Assembly: GCA_904066235.2 (NCBI GenBank)
Contig: CAJFCV020000003.1
Location: 11,160,001 to 11,224,000 of the forward strand
Reading direction: 5' to 3'
Length of the DNA: 64,000 bases
Source: Bursaphelenchus xylophilus
Taxonomy: Eukaryota; Nematoda; Chromadorea; Rhabditida; Aphelenchoididae
Within the stretch, counting starts at the first letter, position 1. Each line of letters opens with the position of its first letter. Of this stretch, positions 1-11,982 are shown piece by piece. The position numbers and the translations under genes are program-made. The notes below the pieces were generated by a model, which was not told where the DNA came from, did no database searches, and saw only the letters and a list, made by a program, of their open reading frames with translations.

Positions 1-3000
1 TGAAAGTGTTCAGTTCGGAGTTCCAAACGTTGAGGCCTTGGAGCTGGAAGGGGGAAGGGTTAGAGGGCGAAATTATTGGGTTTAAAGGGGATAAATAGTA
101 TGTTGTCTGATAGTAAAATGCTCCTTGTGCGATGCTCAGATCTTTATAAGATTTTACGCCTACGCTGGGCTTAGGCTATATATCAATTCTTTAAAATTTC
201 ATTTTGCTCTATAGATGTGCAACTGAGATATTCAACAATCTCTGCGGATGGGAGAGTAGGCGAAACGCGGAGAGCGAACACAGGGAAAAAACTTTCTTGG
301 CACTTGTCTCATGCAAAGATCTATGAGAATCTAAGGGTCTCCTGCAAAGCAGTATCTAACAATAAGCCTTTCAGAAATAATCCGGAATAAATATTCCTCG
401 GTCTAGATATGAAACAATCTTTACCGGTGAGAGAGTAGGCGAAACGCGGAGAGCGATCATAGAGAAAAACACTTTCTGGTTATATCGTAGCCAGTTTCGT
501 GCGGAAAAAAATGATTTTTCGTGGAAACATTAGCCTCTACAGTTGAAATAGACATGAAACTTCATGCACACCTGGCGTTGCACTTTGAGGAATTTCTTGA
601 AAAATGGGGCTTTGAAAAAAAGGCCATCTTTCCAGATTAAACATTAATATTTTTCGGCTTTATCTATCTGAGAGCATTGCATACCTATCCCATGAAAAAA
701 ACAAAACAAGCCTTTAAATGTCCTCTAAAACTCACCCCGAAAGCATCCTGCGCGTTCAAAAGAAGCCACCAAATGTAGGAAGGTGTCCAGCAGCAAAAGA
801 AAATGATGACCACCACGATCAGCATCCGCACCAAGCGCTGCTTCACCAGCGCCGTGCGCCCACTGTGCGTGGAGCGCAACGATTGAGCGCCGTTCAAAAC
901 GCTGGAGGTCTTACGACTGTCCGTGCTGACGTTCCCGTTCGCGCCATGAATACTGGCGGCCGTCCATCTAAAATTTACATATTATAATTTTGATGCTTTG
1001 CAAGAGCTTTTTTTGAGAGGTTTTTGGGGTAAAATGTGGGTAAATCGTTTCGAAGAGGAGCTGGTTAAAAGTCAATGGTCAAAGTTCTCAGTCTGTCGGG
1101 AAAATAATGAGCACAATGAACGCCAATCGCATCGTTGGCGTGAAAAGCAATTTAATTTGCCGCGACACAATTCATTTTCTCGGCGGCAATGCGATTTTGG
1201 TTGCGACAGAGTGCTCATTATTTTCCCGACAGACTGATATGCGATTATTCAAAAAACACATTTTGCACCGTGCCCGCCCAAAAAGTGAGTTTGCACAGTG
1301 CAATTGCGTTTTTTGCACCCGCCGCAAGCGATTCAGAATTATCGCAGCGACAAATCATGTCTTTGAAGTGCGACCGAATTTGGGGGCCGCGAGAGATTCC
1401 AAGGACTTTTTGCCGAGAGTGCTATCAGTCTGTCGGGAAAATAATGTGGATTTGTCGCACCTTGGAGTCATCCATTATGTGTTTTGCGACGTCTAGCCGC
1501 GGCAGGAGATTTGGCAAAATGTCTGCGATAAGGCGAGATATTTTGCTGCGACATTCCATATTATTTTCCCGACAGATTGATATTAGCCCTAAGGTAATGT
1601 AATCTAGATCTGTGCCATATTTCATCGAAATTTATGATCTGTTTCTGAAGACTCCCTTTTGGAGTTTTTTCGCAATAACCTAGCCATTTCTTGAGTCAGC
1701 AACTGCTTCCTTCACCTACCTGAACCGTTTGCTCTTGGCGGACCCGTTCGAACTCAAAATTCCCTTTATCGTTGGTTGCAGTGGAGTGGAAGGGGCGGTT
1801 GGCCCGTTCCCAACGCCATTGTTGTTTGAGCCCTTTGTCGGGGAGGTTTCATTGCGATTATTGTCTAGACCATCTGAAATTTTAGGGTTCAAAAGGCGTC
1901 AGAAGTGCAATTTTTTCATAAATGATTTTTTTTACAATCTAAATTGGTGTAGTATCAGACTGTCGGGAAAATAATGAGCACTCTGTCGCATGGAAAATCG
2001 CTTCGCTGAAGGAAAAAGAAATTTGGTTTTCCCTCGACACAATTCATTTTCTCGGCAGCGATGCGAGTTTTGATGCGACAGAGTGCTCATTATTTTCCCG
2101 ACATATTGATACAGTGGCGGACCTGATCCAGTGACAAAAAAACGTTCCATTTTGCACCCGGGGAGTGTCAAAAAATGTGGCAAAATACCTCCCTTTCCAA
2201 GTGAAAAACTCCGGTTTCAAAAGCGCGCCCGTTCTTTTTGTGAGGGGCCCTTCAAAAAAGGAGTCTTTTTTCCCTTGGAGAGGGAGGCATTTTGCCACAT
2301 TTTTTAGTACTTCCCGGGTGCATAATGGTGCGTTTTTTGCCATTGGATTAGCTCCGTCACTGAAACCATAGAAAAAAACATTATATGCGCAAAATTTGAA
2401 CACAATCTCACCTCCATTCTGCACCTCAATTGCCGCAATGTCCATGCGAATCCCCGACTTGAGCGTTCGTATCACCGACCCATACAAACACGTCATGATC
2501 ACCAGCGGCACCACCAACAACACGATGGTCATGTAGACCTGATACGCAAAATGAACAATGGGTTTGTGCTTTGGCGCGCAGTTCAGACCCGACTGATTGT
2601 AGGTCTGCAGCTCGTACAGGAACAACATGAACACATTCGAGACGATCGCGATCACCCACACCAACGCGATCATCGCCATCGCGTGCGTTTTTGTGTGCCA
2701 GACGCGCGACTGCAGCGGCTTGCAGATGGCGTAGTAGCGCTCGAGAGCGATTGCGGCCAAAGTGTAGGCACTGGCGGTCACAACCACAGCTGAAAATGGG
2801 AGGTTGAGGAAATTGGGGGGATTTTGAGGGAATGGGGGAAAATGAGGCGCTTGGATTGCATTCCAAGTCGTCCAGAAAGTCGCTGGATTGATTTTTGGAG
2901 TCTGCACTGTGCGAAAAAGTCAGGGTGCGAGCGACAGCCCAAAAAGCCTATTGCACGGTGCGAAAAACTAGAAAATGCACAGTGCAAAGAAAAATTTGCT

Positions 3001-5383
3001 TTCTCACAGTGCAGGTCGCCGAAATCACTATGAAATCACTACAGCGGCGTTACGAACGGTCCAGTATTAAATATATTTTACTGGGGGGCAAATTTACAGG
3101 GGAACTAGTCCAAAAAAGGATGCTCAGATTTTGATGATACTTGAAAAAAATTAGAAAATTCTTTCTCCATTACAACCCAACCTTCTGCGAGACCACAAAA
3201 TTGTCCCGTTTTGCAGAAATGGCAGACAATTTCTTTCATTTTCGATCGAAAATTGGAAAAAAATTTGATGCTTTTTTGAGAATTTCGGCATGGGAAGTTT
3301 TACGCCTATATGTTTACCGTAAAGGGTATTGTTTAGGCCAAAAAATCGCAACGGCTCTCTGAGATTTCAGGGGCATTTTTGGGCAGGAAAAACTGTTTTT
3401 TCTCGAAATGCCAAGTACAAAGGGGAAACAAAAAAAAAAATAAATTTTTTCTCCGAAAAAACCTGATAGAAACCCGAAAATTTTTCCTCAATGCTCTCTT
3501 CAATTTATACAGTTTTCGCCGCAAAAATCGTAAATCATCTCTTACGGTTCTGCAAAGCGCGAGCTAAAATTTCGAACTACGATTTTGTCTAACGATTTTT
3601 CCAAACGTATTTAAAAAAACTCTTTTTTATTCATTCAAACTTACGTTGCAGATAAGCCAAGGCTTTGCACAGCACATCGCCGAACACCCAGCAATACACC
3701 AGCGAAGACACTAGCGTCGGCGGCATGCACACAACGCTCAACAAAAGGTCACTCAACGCCAAGTTCAGCAGGTAAATATTGGTGACCGAGCGCATCGAGC
3801 GTTGCTGAAATTTCCCACGCATTATTAGCTAAAAATAACCGTAGTATTGAGCGTATAATTCGAGGAAAGTTTTGCGGCTTTTTAATTAATTTGGGGTGTT
3901 CCTTGACCTCATTTTTTGGTCAGCGGTTTGTCCCGAGGAAACATTGTTTTTTCCGTCTCAAAAGAATCGACTTATTTATGGAATAAGCATAAGTGGATGG
4001 CACCGAAAGGATGGTAATCTTTGGCCATAAAATTAGCCATATTCTTTTTGACTTTGTTTCAGAGTGACGCTCAGATTTGGGGGAGGTTTAGCGCAAATAG
4101 TTAGGGCAGTTTTTCAGCCAGAAATTTGAGAGTTGCTTAGCTTGTATTTTGCAGAAAAAACCGGGATTTTTAGCCGGAAATATGACGAAAATTTGACAGT
4201 ATTGTGAGCTTATCCATGAAGAATTTCAGCGCAAAAAATCCTGACAATTTGCCCTGTGTGGTTACAGGCAGAAAAAGAAGTAACGTTTTGACAAAAAAAT
4301 CAATTTTTTTCAACTCAAAATTGGCCGAGTTATAGTGAAAAAAGGCTTTTCTCTGACCGCTCTCCGCATTTCTGATACTCTCTCGGCGGCAAAAAACGTT
4401 GAATATCTCGGCTGCGCCTGCAAAGCAAGAGCTAAAATTTTCAGGAATTGATATGTGGCCTAGATAGAACATATCAGCAAAATTTTAGAAAAATCTGACA
4501 TCAAAATTTTTTTTTCAAAAATTTTTTAAAAAAAAAAATAGAAATTTTAAAAATTTAAAAAAATACCCAAAAATTGTTTTCAATAATTTTAATTTTTCTT
4601 TTTTTTACCTGCAAAATCACCACCACCACCACCGAATTGCCAATGACCGACAGACAGAAGATGGTGCAGAACGCCACAATCATCACATAATTGTTGATGG
4701 TGGGATGAAAGACGCACTCGTCGCCGAACTGAAACGGCGCCGCCGTCACCGGCCGCCCTCTCGGCGTGCTCACTTCTCCGACGGCGAGAGTGGCCGTCAG
4801 ATTGGACACGGTCGCCAGGGTTGATTGCCTTCGTTGTGATGTCAGGATTAAACCATTGGAGCTCTGGAAAAGGGGGATTTTTTTCGGTTGGAGATTTTTT
4901 GAAGGCGAGAGAATGTAAAATATCGCGGAATAAAAATTTTCGAAAATAAAAAAAAATTTTTTTTTTGATTTTGAAAATTTTGAAAAAAAAATTCAATTGA
5001 AAAAATCAAAAAAAAATAAAAAAAAATATTTTTCAGATTTTTTGAAAATAAAACAAAATTTTTAAAAATAAAAAAATGAAAAAAATGCCAAAAATAATAT
5101 TTTTTATTATTAAAAAATTCAAAAAATAAAAAAAATGTCAAATACAACATTTTTAAATCCAAAAAATATTTTAAAAAATAAAAAAAATATGAAAAATAAA
5201 TTTTTTTAAATAAAAAAAAATAAAAAAAAAATATTTTTTCAAATCTTTTTAAAACAATTTTTTCCTCAAATTACCTCTAATGAACACCTCAAACCCCCAA
5301 TGATCCCAACAACCCTCCCCAAAAACGCCCTCAGGGCGTAATACGAAAAGATCCTGAAACGCCCTCACCGATCCCGTGAACAT
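1..5383 (-). CDS. ckr: Cholecystokinin/gastrin-type neuropeptide GPCR, partial at C-terminus
   Basis: Seven-transmembrane G-protein-coupled receptor of the CCK/gastrin (nematode CKR) group, expected at the neuronal or muscle plasma membrane; the C. elegans relative CKR-2 binds NLP-12. Exons I place (coding order): 5383-5369 (MFTGS, weak), 4863-4609 (N-terminus with an NLT glycosylation site and TM1 ending GNSVVVVVILQ), 3804-3645 (TM2, NIYLLNLALSDLLLSV, and the Cys opening TM3), 2789-2412 (TM3-TM5 with ALERYYAICKPLQSRVW, second disulfide Cys in GLNCAPKH, loop start SGIRMD), 967-736 (loop 3 and TM6, FFCCWTPSYIWW), 43-1 (LQGLNVWNSELNTF, start of TM7). Splice phases agree at every join except 2412/967, where the donor leaves one base and the acceptor needs two, so a small exon is probably missing from my model in that 1.4-kb repeat-filled intron. 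The rest of TM7 and the tail lie left of the window. CKR-1 versus CKR-2 is not resolved. Confidence 0.88.
112..660. repeat. Repeat-D, rearranged copy
   Basis: Starts with the D terminus (TGCGATGCTCAG) and contains two successive D interiors (GAGAGTAGGCGAAACGCGGAGAGC occurs twice, at about 250 and 424). Lies in the last visible intron of the GPCR. Confidence 0.6.
1088..1237. mobile_element. MITE-A copy
   Basis: Both ends match the family (CAGTCTGTCGGGAAAATAAT and its inverse), interior of the GAGCAC type. Right end is flanked by TA. In a GPCR intron. Confidence 0.85.
1425..1580. mobile_element. MITE-A copy, GTGGATTTGTCG interior
   Basis: Family ends with TA on both sides. The interior is the second type (GTGGATTTGTCGCACC...). 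In a GPCR intron. Confidence 0.85.
1955..2109. mobile_element. MITE-A copy
   Basis: Complete copy with TA flanks, abutting MITE-B copy 1. In a GPCR intron. Confidence 0.85.
2111..2362. mobile_element. MITE-B copy 1
   Basis: Inverted ends ACAGTGG...CCTGATCCAGTG, then CATTTTGCACCCGGG and TGTGGCAAAATACCTCCC, mirrored on the right side around a short centre. Confidence 0.8.
2866..3064. mobile_element. MITE-C copy
   Basis: Ends are degenerate forms of the family terminus (GTCGCTGCAGTGATTTT and inverse). Interior has the shared AAAGTCAGGGTGCGAGCGAC block and GCACAGTGCA words. In a GPCR intron. Confidence 0.7.
4176..4500. repeat. Repeat-D fragment
   Basis: Contains CTGACCGCTCTCCGCATTTC, CAAAGCAAGAGCTAAAATTT and GGAATTGATATGTGGCC in D order. 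In a GPCR intron. Confidence 0.6.
4880..5265. repeat. A/T low-complexity tract
   Basis: About 380 bp of A-runs and T-runs in the first GPCR intron, with no unit repeat I can define. Confidence 0.6.
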
Positions 5384-5770
5384 TGTAAACAAACGCCTTG
5401 TCGCTTTCCAGCATGCCGGAAAAGGCGGGATTTATGAGAGGGAATTGGAATTTGGCCAAGAGAGAATTTTTAATTTCGTGAACAAAGTGCATCCGTCATT
5501 CTAATCAACCAAACGCGCGGAAAACAAAAACACAATGTTGATGATAGCCGGTTCTTGATCTAATTGGCTGAAGGAACCTGGAGGAAAGTGCAAAGTTTAG
5601 GGGGTCAAAGATTGGGTTTTAGTGGCCAAAAGGGGGATTTTACAATAAAAAATGAAATTTCTCAAAGAGCTACCTCAGAATTTCCTCCAAATTTCGAGCA
5701 AGTAATCCAGGTAGGATACAAATAAAATCCTGAAAATTTCAGCTCATTCTTTGCAGAGGGAGCCGAGATA

Positions 5771-5905
5771 TCAGTCTGTCGGGAAAATAATGAGCACAGT
5801 GTCGCATCAAAAATCGCACGACCGCCGAGAAAACGAATTGTATTGCGGAAAAATCAAAATTTGCTTTTCACTTCAGCGATCGACTGGCGCAGCGACATTT
5901 CAATG
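5771..5905. mobile_element. MITE-A, right end lost
   Basis: Perfect left terminus and GAGCAC-type interior up to CAGCGACATTT; the right inverted end is missing. Confidence 0.7.
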
Positions 5906-6238
5906 AATTTTGCGAACGAGTAACTATGAAAAACGAGGAGAGATAGCCAGAGAAAGACGTTTCTGTCTTATCTGCTTTGAATTTTGCGGAGAAAATTTTA
6001 GCTATTTCTTTCTGAGAGTCCTGGGACTCAAGCTGTGGAAAAAGACGTATCTAAAAGTTTTTGAAAATCATCGAAATTTCGGCAATTTTATGCTTAAAAA
6101 TCATAAATTTCCAAACATTCCAAGTTTGTTTTTGCCTATGCCATACAAAATCCCATTCTAAATATTTGTTCCAGAAACACAATCTTAAGCAATTCCCAGC
6201 TCAATTTTCATGCTAAATTTGGCCAATATCAGTCTGTC

Positions 6239-6373
6239 GGGAAAATAAAGAGGATTCGTCGCGCCTTAGAATCTTCCATCATTGCTCTGCGATGGCTAGA
6301 AATTTGGTGCGCGGCAGCGACGAGGCGAGATATTTTGGTGCGACATAGCCACATTATTTTCCCGACAGAATGA
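6239..6373. mobile_element. MITE-A copy, CGTCGCGCC interior
   Basis: Complete ends, TA flanks, interior of the type GATTCGTCGCGCCTTAGAAT. Confidence 0.8.
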
Positions 6374-6906
6374 TAGAATGAAACACCAAACTCCGTACAA
6401 TAAATCCTCTCTATAACAAACAGTTTCAGGGATCCTTAAAGTTATCTCTAGGTCAAATCGAACCTCACTACAACGATATATTAAAAGCCCTTCTATAACG
6501 AACCAATTCTTTTGTTCCCTTACAAAAATCGTTGTGCCGAGGTTTGACGTTACAGATTAAAGCTCAAAAATTCACGTCTCAATATGTCAGTGTCCTTTAA
6601 AGTCACAAAGACCGTGACGAACACACCGACAACGCGCTCGAAAGTCAAATAGCCCGAAAAAATTGGACCGGATTCACGTTCAACTAGGCACAATAACAAA
6701 AAAAATTTTGTGTATAACGCCAAATAAACGTTCGTACATTTCGGGGACGGGCCCCATTTCAATTATGGAATAATCGAAAGCGCGCTTCGGGCCTCCCTTT
6801 CCGCTACAACGAGCGTTATTTTTCGGACGCCGAAGCTTCCAACCTTCGTGTTGGGGCGGTAAGTTTGTGTGCCATGATGACTTGAATGGCTTGAGAGATG
6901 ACTTTA

Positions 6907-7052
6907 TCAGTTTGTCGGGAAAATAATGAGCATTCGGTTGCAACGAAAATCGCATCGCCGCCGAGAAAATGAATTGTGTTGCGGCAAAATCAAATTGCTT
7001 TTTACTCCAGCGACGCGTCAAAATTACGGTCATTATTTTCCCGACAGACTGA
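6907..7052. mobile_element. MITE-A copy
   Basis: Complete, TA-flanked, GAGCAT-type interior with CATCGCCGCCGAGAAAATGA. Confidence 0.85.
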
Positions 7053-7254
7053 TATGAACACTTTTTCAAAAGTCCGTGGATTTTTTTCCGCAAACTCTCC
7101 GCACTACGCACCTTATTTTTTGCTTTGTGCAATCAAAAAATCGCCGCGGGCCAAGGTTTTTTCAACTGTGTCGTGGCTTTGAAAAAGACCTTACTTTTTT
7201 GTTGAAATAAATGTCGAAAAAGTCTCTATGGTCGAAAAAGAGAACACCTTTCAT

Positions 7255-7638
7255 ACTAACAGGGGAAGTACTCCAAGTGCGAGGCTCAGATTTTCTTTAA
7301 ATTTTGCACACACGTCGGGTATGGACTAAATATCAATTCCTGAAAGTTTTAGCTCGCGCTTTGCGGGCGCCGCCGAAATATCGAACGATCTTTGCCGCCG
7401 AGAGAGCACGCTAAACGTGGAGAGCGGTCAGAGAGAAAAGCGCTTTTTGGCCATAACTTTGGCAGTTTCGTGCGGAGAAATTTGATTTTTTTGTGGAAAA
7501 ATTATTTTTTACGGTAGAAATGGGCATGAAACTTTTCGTGCCGAAATTTGGCAAAAAGTCCTAAATTTTGGCCGACTTTCGATCTAAAAATCTCGGTTGT
7601 TTCTGCAAAGCGCAAGCAAGGATTCTCGCATATATCTT
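7255..7638. repeat. Repeat-D copy
   Basis: D order from CAAGTGCGAGGCTCAG through CTCGCGCTTTGC, GGTCAGAGAGAAAAGCGC and the second TTTCTGCAAAGCGCAAGC; the right end is displaced by FB1. Confidence 0.65.
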
Positions 7639-7639
7639 A

Positions 7640-8232
7640 CAAGGAAAGTACTTTTATGGGGGCTCCTACTTTTTGACGGGACTTATCTCAAAAAATCAAA
7701 AAAAATGTGCTGATAAAGGATATATAAATCTTAGCTGCCCATTTTAGGTTTTTAGGGGTGAAAACTCGATCGGAAGTTGACTTAAAGTCCTATATAAACC
7801 CTTTTTCGCTTAATTTTTCACGGGTTTACAATTTTTATTTTGGCTTAAAATTATGTTTATTGAGTTTCTAAGACGTAATAAATCAGTCTTGGCCCAAAAA
7901 TTTATTTTTCCGACCTTCAACTTCAAAAAAAGTTGATTCAGCCCAAAAGGGAAACCGAACCCGTGCGGCGTCCTCCCTCTTGATTCCCAGACTACGGCAC
8001 TAACCACTCGGCCACACCGCTCTCTTCCGAAGGAAGAGACCGATTGCGCTTTTTATCGTTTCGAATGCCTGCGCCTTTTGTAGGGACATTAAGCCAGTTT
8101 TTGGGCATTTTCACCCATAAAAACCTAAAATGGGCAGCTAAGATTTATATATCCTTGATCAGCACATTTTTTCTGATTTTTTGAGATGTGTCCCGTCAAA
8201 AAATAGGAGCCCCCATAAAAGTACTTTCCTTG
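7640..8232. mobile_element. Foldback FB1 with tRNA-like centre
   Basis: Inverted arms of about 130 bp, outer ends CAAGGAAAGTACTTTTATGG and its inverse. The arms share CTAAAATGGGCAGCTAAGAT. The centre carries the tRNA-like sequence at 7935-8022. FB2 has the same termini. Confidence 0.75.
7935..8022 (-). pseudogene. tRNA-like sequence (Leu/Ser type) inside foldback FB1
   Basis: Minus strand has an A box TGGCCGAGTGG (8014-8004) and a B box GGTTCGGTTTCC (7961-7950) at tRNA spacing. The start GCGGTGTGGCCGAGTGGTTA resembles Leu/Ser tRNAs with a long variable arm. The T-stem pairs poorly, so it is probably a tRNA-derived (SINE-like) segment rather than a working tRNA. Confidence 0.45.
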
Positions 8233-8511
8233 TTAGAAAAAATTATTCTAACTTTGTGCCAAGTTTCATCTAAATCTGAGCGTCGCACTTGGAGTACTTC
8301 CCCTGTAAAATTGGCAAAAAATTTTTGCATTTTTTGACAAATTTTGAGTTAAAAGTCTCTGCGTTTTTGCAAAGCATGAGCTCAGTGAGTCACGCATATG
8401 CCTTATAAAAGACCAATCTACATAAATTTGTGCCAAATTGCGTCCGCGTCTGGGAGTTGCACTTGAAGCAATGGTTTTGTAAATAAATAAAAAAGAAATT
8501 TTGTCATCCTA

Positions 8512-8665
8512 TCAGTCTGTCGGGAAAATAATGAGCACAATTTCGCATCCAAAATCGCTTCGCTGAAGTGAAAAAAATTTGGTTTTTACACGATAAAATT
8601 CATTTTCTTAGCGGCGATGCGATTTCCGTTGCGACAAAGTGCTCATTATTTTCCCGACAGACTGA
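8512..8665. mobile_element. MITE-A copy
   Basis: Complete, TA-flanked, GAGCAC-type interior. Confidence 0.85.
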
Positions 8666-8669
8666 TATA

Positions 8670-9280
8670 TAGTACTGAAAAAAAATCTCCCAATATTTAA
8701 CGGTAAAATTTAAGTTCCCAACTTGATCACTGGTCTATAAGGCCATATTTTTTGAAGCCTCAAACATTCAAAAAAACAATTTGCCTAAAGCGAACCACTA
8801 GGTAAAAAAACAAAAGAATTCCTTGTTTTTGCACTTTCGAATATTGTAGAAGGGGAAAGCTATTATCGCGAAAACAATACAACAAGGGCAAGGTTGACTG
8901 CAGCAAAATTTTCGGCCAAATTTTTAAATTGCCAGCGGCAAAAAAGAAAAAAAAAGTTAATAATAATAAAAAAATAATAAAAAATTGAAATTTTTTTAAA
9001 TGTCATCAGTAAAAAACAACATGTCTGACACTATTTTTGTTGCATATTTGGAGCAACATAGCCTTCAATAGCCGCGAAAATGTAATAGTCTTTGCACAAG
9101 GGCGTCTTTGAATGCGGATTGCGTGATAAGTCGAAGAATTGCACGAGAAATTAAATTTGCGCACGTTTCAAGCAAAATAAGGAAGCGAAAATAGTGTGCA
9201 TGCGGGTCAGTAAAGCAATTGTGGCAACGTGTTCAAATCAAGGGAGAAAGTTTTTTTTGTTTTTTTAGCTTACAAGAGAA
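8670..9280. other. Gap without a recognised gene
   Basis: Repeat-free, AT-rich; nothing coding or structured seen. Confidence 0.5.
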
Positions 9281-9281
9281 C

Positions 9282-9820
9282 TATACTCAAGTACCACAAG
9301 TGCGACGCTCAGATTTTGATGAAACTTGGGACAAATTTAGAATAATTTGTTCTAAGAAATATGCGAGATTTTTAGCTCGCACTTTGCGGAAATGACCGAG
9401 ATTTTTAAATCGAAAGATGACAAAAATATGACACTTTTTTGTGAATTTTGAACATGAAAACTTTCATTTCAATTTCTACAGTAGAGAGTAATGTTTCCAC
9501 AAAAAAAAATCAAATTTTTTCCGCAAAAAACTGATAAACATATGGCCAAAAAAGTGTTTTTCTCTCTGACCGCTCTCCACGTTTAGCGTGGCGAAAATGC
9601 GACATTTTTTTGTGAATTTCGGTGTGAAAAGTTTCATGTCAATTTCTACAGTAGAGAGTAATGTTTCCACAAAAAAAAATTTTTTCCGCACAAAACTGAT
9701 AAACATATGGCCAAAAAACTGTTTTTTTCTCTGACCGCTCTCCGCGTTTCATGTACTCTCTCGGTGGCAGAGCTCGTTGAATGTCTTGGCGGTCCAAGAA
9801 AAGCTCGATCAAAGACTTTC
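9282..9820. repeat. Repeat-D, partly duplicated
   Basis: Opens with AAGTGCGACGCTCAGATTTT. A block of about 170 bp (CAATTTCTACAGTAGAGAGT to the CTCTGACCGCTCTCC word) occurs twice in direct order, so part of D was tandemly duplicated. Confidence 0.65.
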
Positions 9821-9830
9821 AGGAATCACT

Positions 9831-10029
9831 GCTCCGTTTACAAAGTCGCTGCAGTGATTTCGGCGATTTTCAGTGTGCATAAAAAGTCAGGGTGCGAGCG
9901 ACAGCCCGAAAAAGCCGATTGCACAGTGCAAGTTGCAAAAAGCCGGAAATTGCACAGTGCAAAATGAAATTTTGTTTTTATAAAGTGCATGTCGCAAAAA
10001 TGAATCCAGCGACGTTTCCAACGGACTAG
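9831..10029. mobile_element. MITE-C copy
   Basis: Clear example: CAAAGTCGCTGCAGTGATTT at left, CCAGCGACGTTTCCAACGGA at right, with two GCACAGTGCA palindromes inside. Confidence 0.75.
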
Positions 10030-10294
10030 CAATACGTGGCATGTGCCCCAAAATGATTTTGAAATTTCAATCTTTTAGGACCAAAAAAATTGAAAAAAGA
10101 CGTAATTTTCTGCAGTTTCTCCAAAAAAAATCATCTTTTCTTTTTTCGGCCTTCGAAATTAATCTCGAAAGTTGAGGGCAACAACATTCTCTCGAGCAAA
10201 CTGAACCGTTGGGGAATTGGAAAAAAAGAAATAAACGTAGCAAATTTGTTACGTCACCAGATCATGTTTTCGAGGTGAATAAAGTTATGCTGTT

Positions 10295-10475
10295 CTGCTG
10301 TCTTCGTTTCGAAGCACGAGTAGAAATTTTTCCCTGATCGCTCTCGCGTTTAACGTACTCTCTCGGCCGCAAAGATCGCTCAATATCTCTGTTGCTTCTG
10401 CAAAGCGCGAGCTAAAACTTTCAGGAATTGATACGTCGCCTATACCCAACATATGCGCAAAATTAAAAAAAAAAC
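10295..10475. repeat. Repeat-D fragment
   Basis: CTGATCGCTCTCGCG, CTGCAAAGCGCGAGCTAAAA and GGAATTGATACGTCGCC in D order. Confidence 0.55.
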
Positions 10476-10479
10476 CAGC

Positions 10480-10880
10480 CCCTCGCATTTGCGACCTTTT
10501 GCTTGTTAGCAAAGCTTATTTCAATTTGAATAGCGCCTTCTTCAAAGCGCTGAACCATGAGAAAAAATTTCCTACGACATTAAACGCGTGTGCATGGTCC
10601 ATGCTTGTAAACAACTTATGCAAACGTCAAACACCTTCATAAACTAATCCGCCATTCCCACAGGAACTTTGGGTAATTATGTTTACAAAGTTATTTAATT
10701 AACTTTTGAAGAAACAACATGGTCAACAACAAGTTAACCACAAACTCTACGGTTTGCAAACTTTTATTCGATGTAAGAAAAGTTCTGGATTGAGTGTGGC
10801 TTACAGGCAAAAATTGGCGGCTCGGCACGCGGGAAAGAGGGGTTCAGCCCGGCCCTAACGTTTTCAAGGCTGCTTCGGCC
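10480..10880. other. Gap without a recognised gene
   Basis: Repeat-free sequence; no exon, RNA or inverted repeat seen. Confidence 0.4.
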
Positions 10881-10886
10881 CAGCTA

Positions 10887-11260
10887 TTATATTTAGAAAG
10901 CAGAAAATTTGCTGAAAGATAGCTGACAATGGCAGGGCGCAGCTTGGAAAGACAAATGTGCGATGCTACGTTTCATTTTTGTAAATAGCTGCACCCAGAT
11001 GCGAGCTGCGCCCGAGCAAAATTTCCAAGCTGCGCCCTATCACTTTCAGCTAACTTTCAATACTGGGGCCTATCTGAAAATTTGCTGAAAGTTCGCTGAA
11101 AACGGTAGGGCGCAGCTCGGAAAACAAAGTTTCGCAGCTCACCGGAGCTAAGTTTCAGCTTGTTTTCGAGCTGCGCCCACGACGCGAGCTGCGCCCATGC
11201 AATTTCTCCGAGCTGCGCCCTATGATTTTCAGCAAACTTTCAGATAGCGCATTAGCCCCT
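10887..11260. mobile_element. Two adjacent palindromic GAGCTGCGCCC elements
   Basis: Two foldbacks side by side (about 10887-11065 and 11072-11260), each with TTTGCTGAAAG...GGGCGCAGCTYGGAAA in one arm and its inverse in the other. Confidence 0.65.
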
Positions 11261-11264
11261 GGAA

Positions 11265-11540
11265 ATGCAAGTCGCTGAATTTGGGGACCACCGTTTTGCC
11301 GGAAAAAAAGATTTTTTAGTGAAAACATCGCCCTCTAGGTAGAAATAGGCATGACACTTTTCACGCCAAAATTTGTGAAAAAGTGTGACATCTTTTCCAA
11401 CTTTTGACCTAAAAATCTCGGTCGTTTCTGCAAAGCGCAAGCTAAAAGGTTCACATATGTCATAGAAAGGCTTAATCTAAATTTGTGCCAAGTTTCATCA
11501 AAATCTGAGCGTTGCCCTTTGTACTTTCCTCGTTTCTAGC
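11265..11540. repeat. Repeat-D fragment
   Basis: Right part of D: CTCGGTCGTTTCTGCAAAGC and CTGAGCGTTGCCCTTTGTAC. Confidence 0.55.
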
Positions 11541-11544
11541 ATCA

Positions 11545-11980
11545 AAATTTGCCCTGAGAAATCAAAAAATTAGACAGCCATTTTTCCAATATTTAGCAAA
11601 AAATCCCGAACGATGAGAGAAGTTTTTTTCATCCGGGACGCCTGTCCAATGCGACCCAGGCGATTATAATCAATAAAGCACGAAACAATCGTCCGTCTTC
11701 CTCCAGAGAGAACCCGTCCTCCACGGCAGCCGCTTGGGTTCACATAAATCATAGCAAAAGACAACAAGTCCCAATGAAGTGATGATGTATCATCAGGGAG
11801 GGCGTGACATGCAAGTAGCATGAAGCAAACAAAAAAGAAATTTTTTGAACATTCTGGAAGAAAGAGTTGAAAAAAATTAGAAATTAGATCTTAATAAAAC
11901 TTGATAATCACATTATACTTTGCGGTGCTTTAGATCATGGTATGAAGTTTAGATTATGACCTAGCTTGGACCAAGTTTGA
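11545..11980. other. Gap without a recognised gene
   Basis: Repeat-free. The minus strand is open over 11570-11821 but shows no family or splice context. Confidence 0.4.
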
Positions 11981-11982
11981 TA

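Noticed and set aside
2044..2411. Continuation of the GPCR open frame past 2412
   Set aside because: It reads through a good donor into MITE-B and MITE-A sequence; the receptor ends at the donor.
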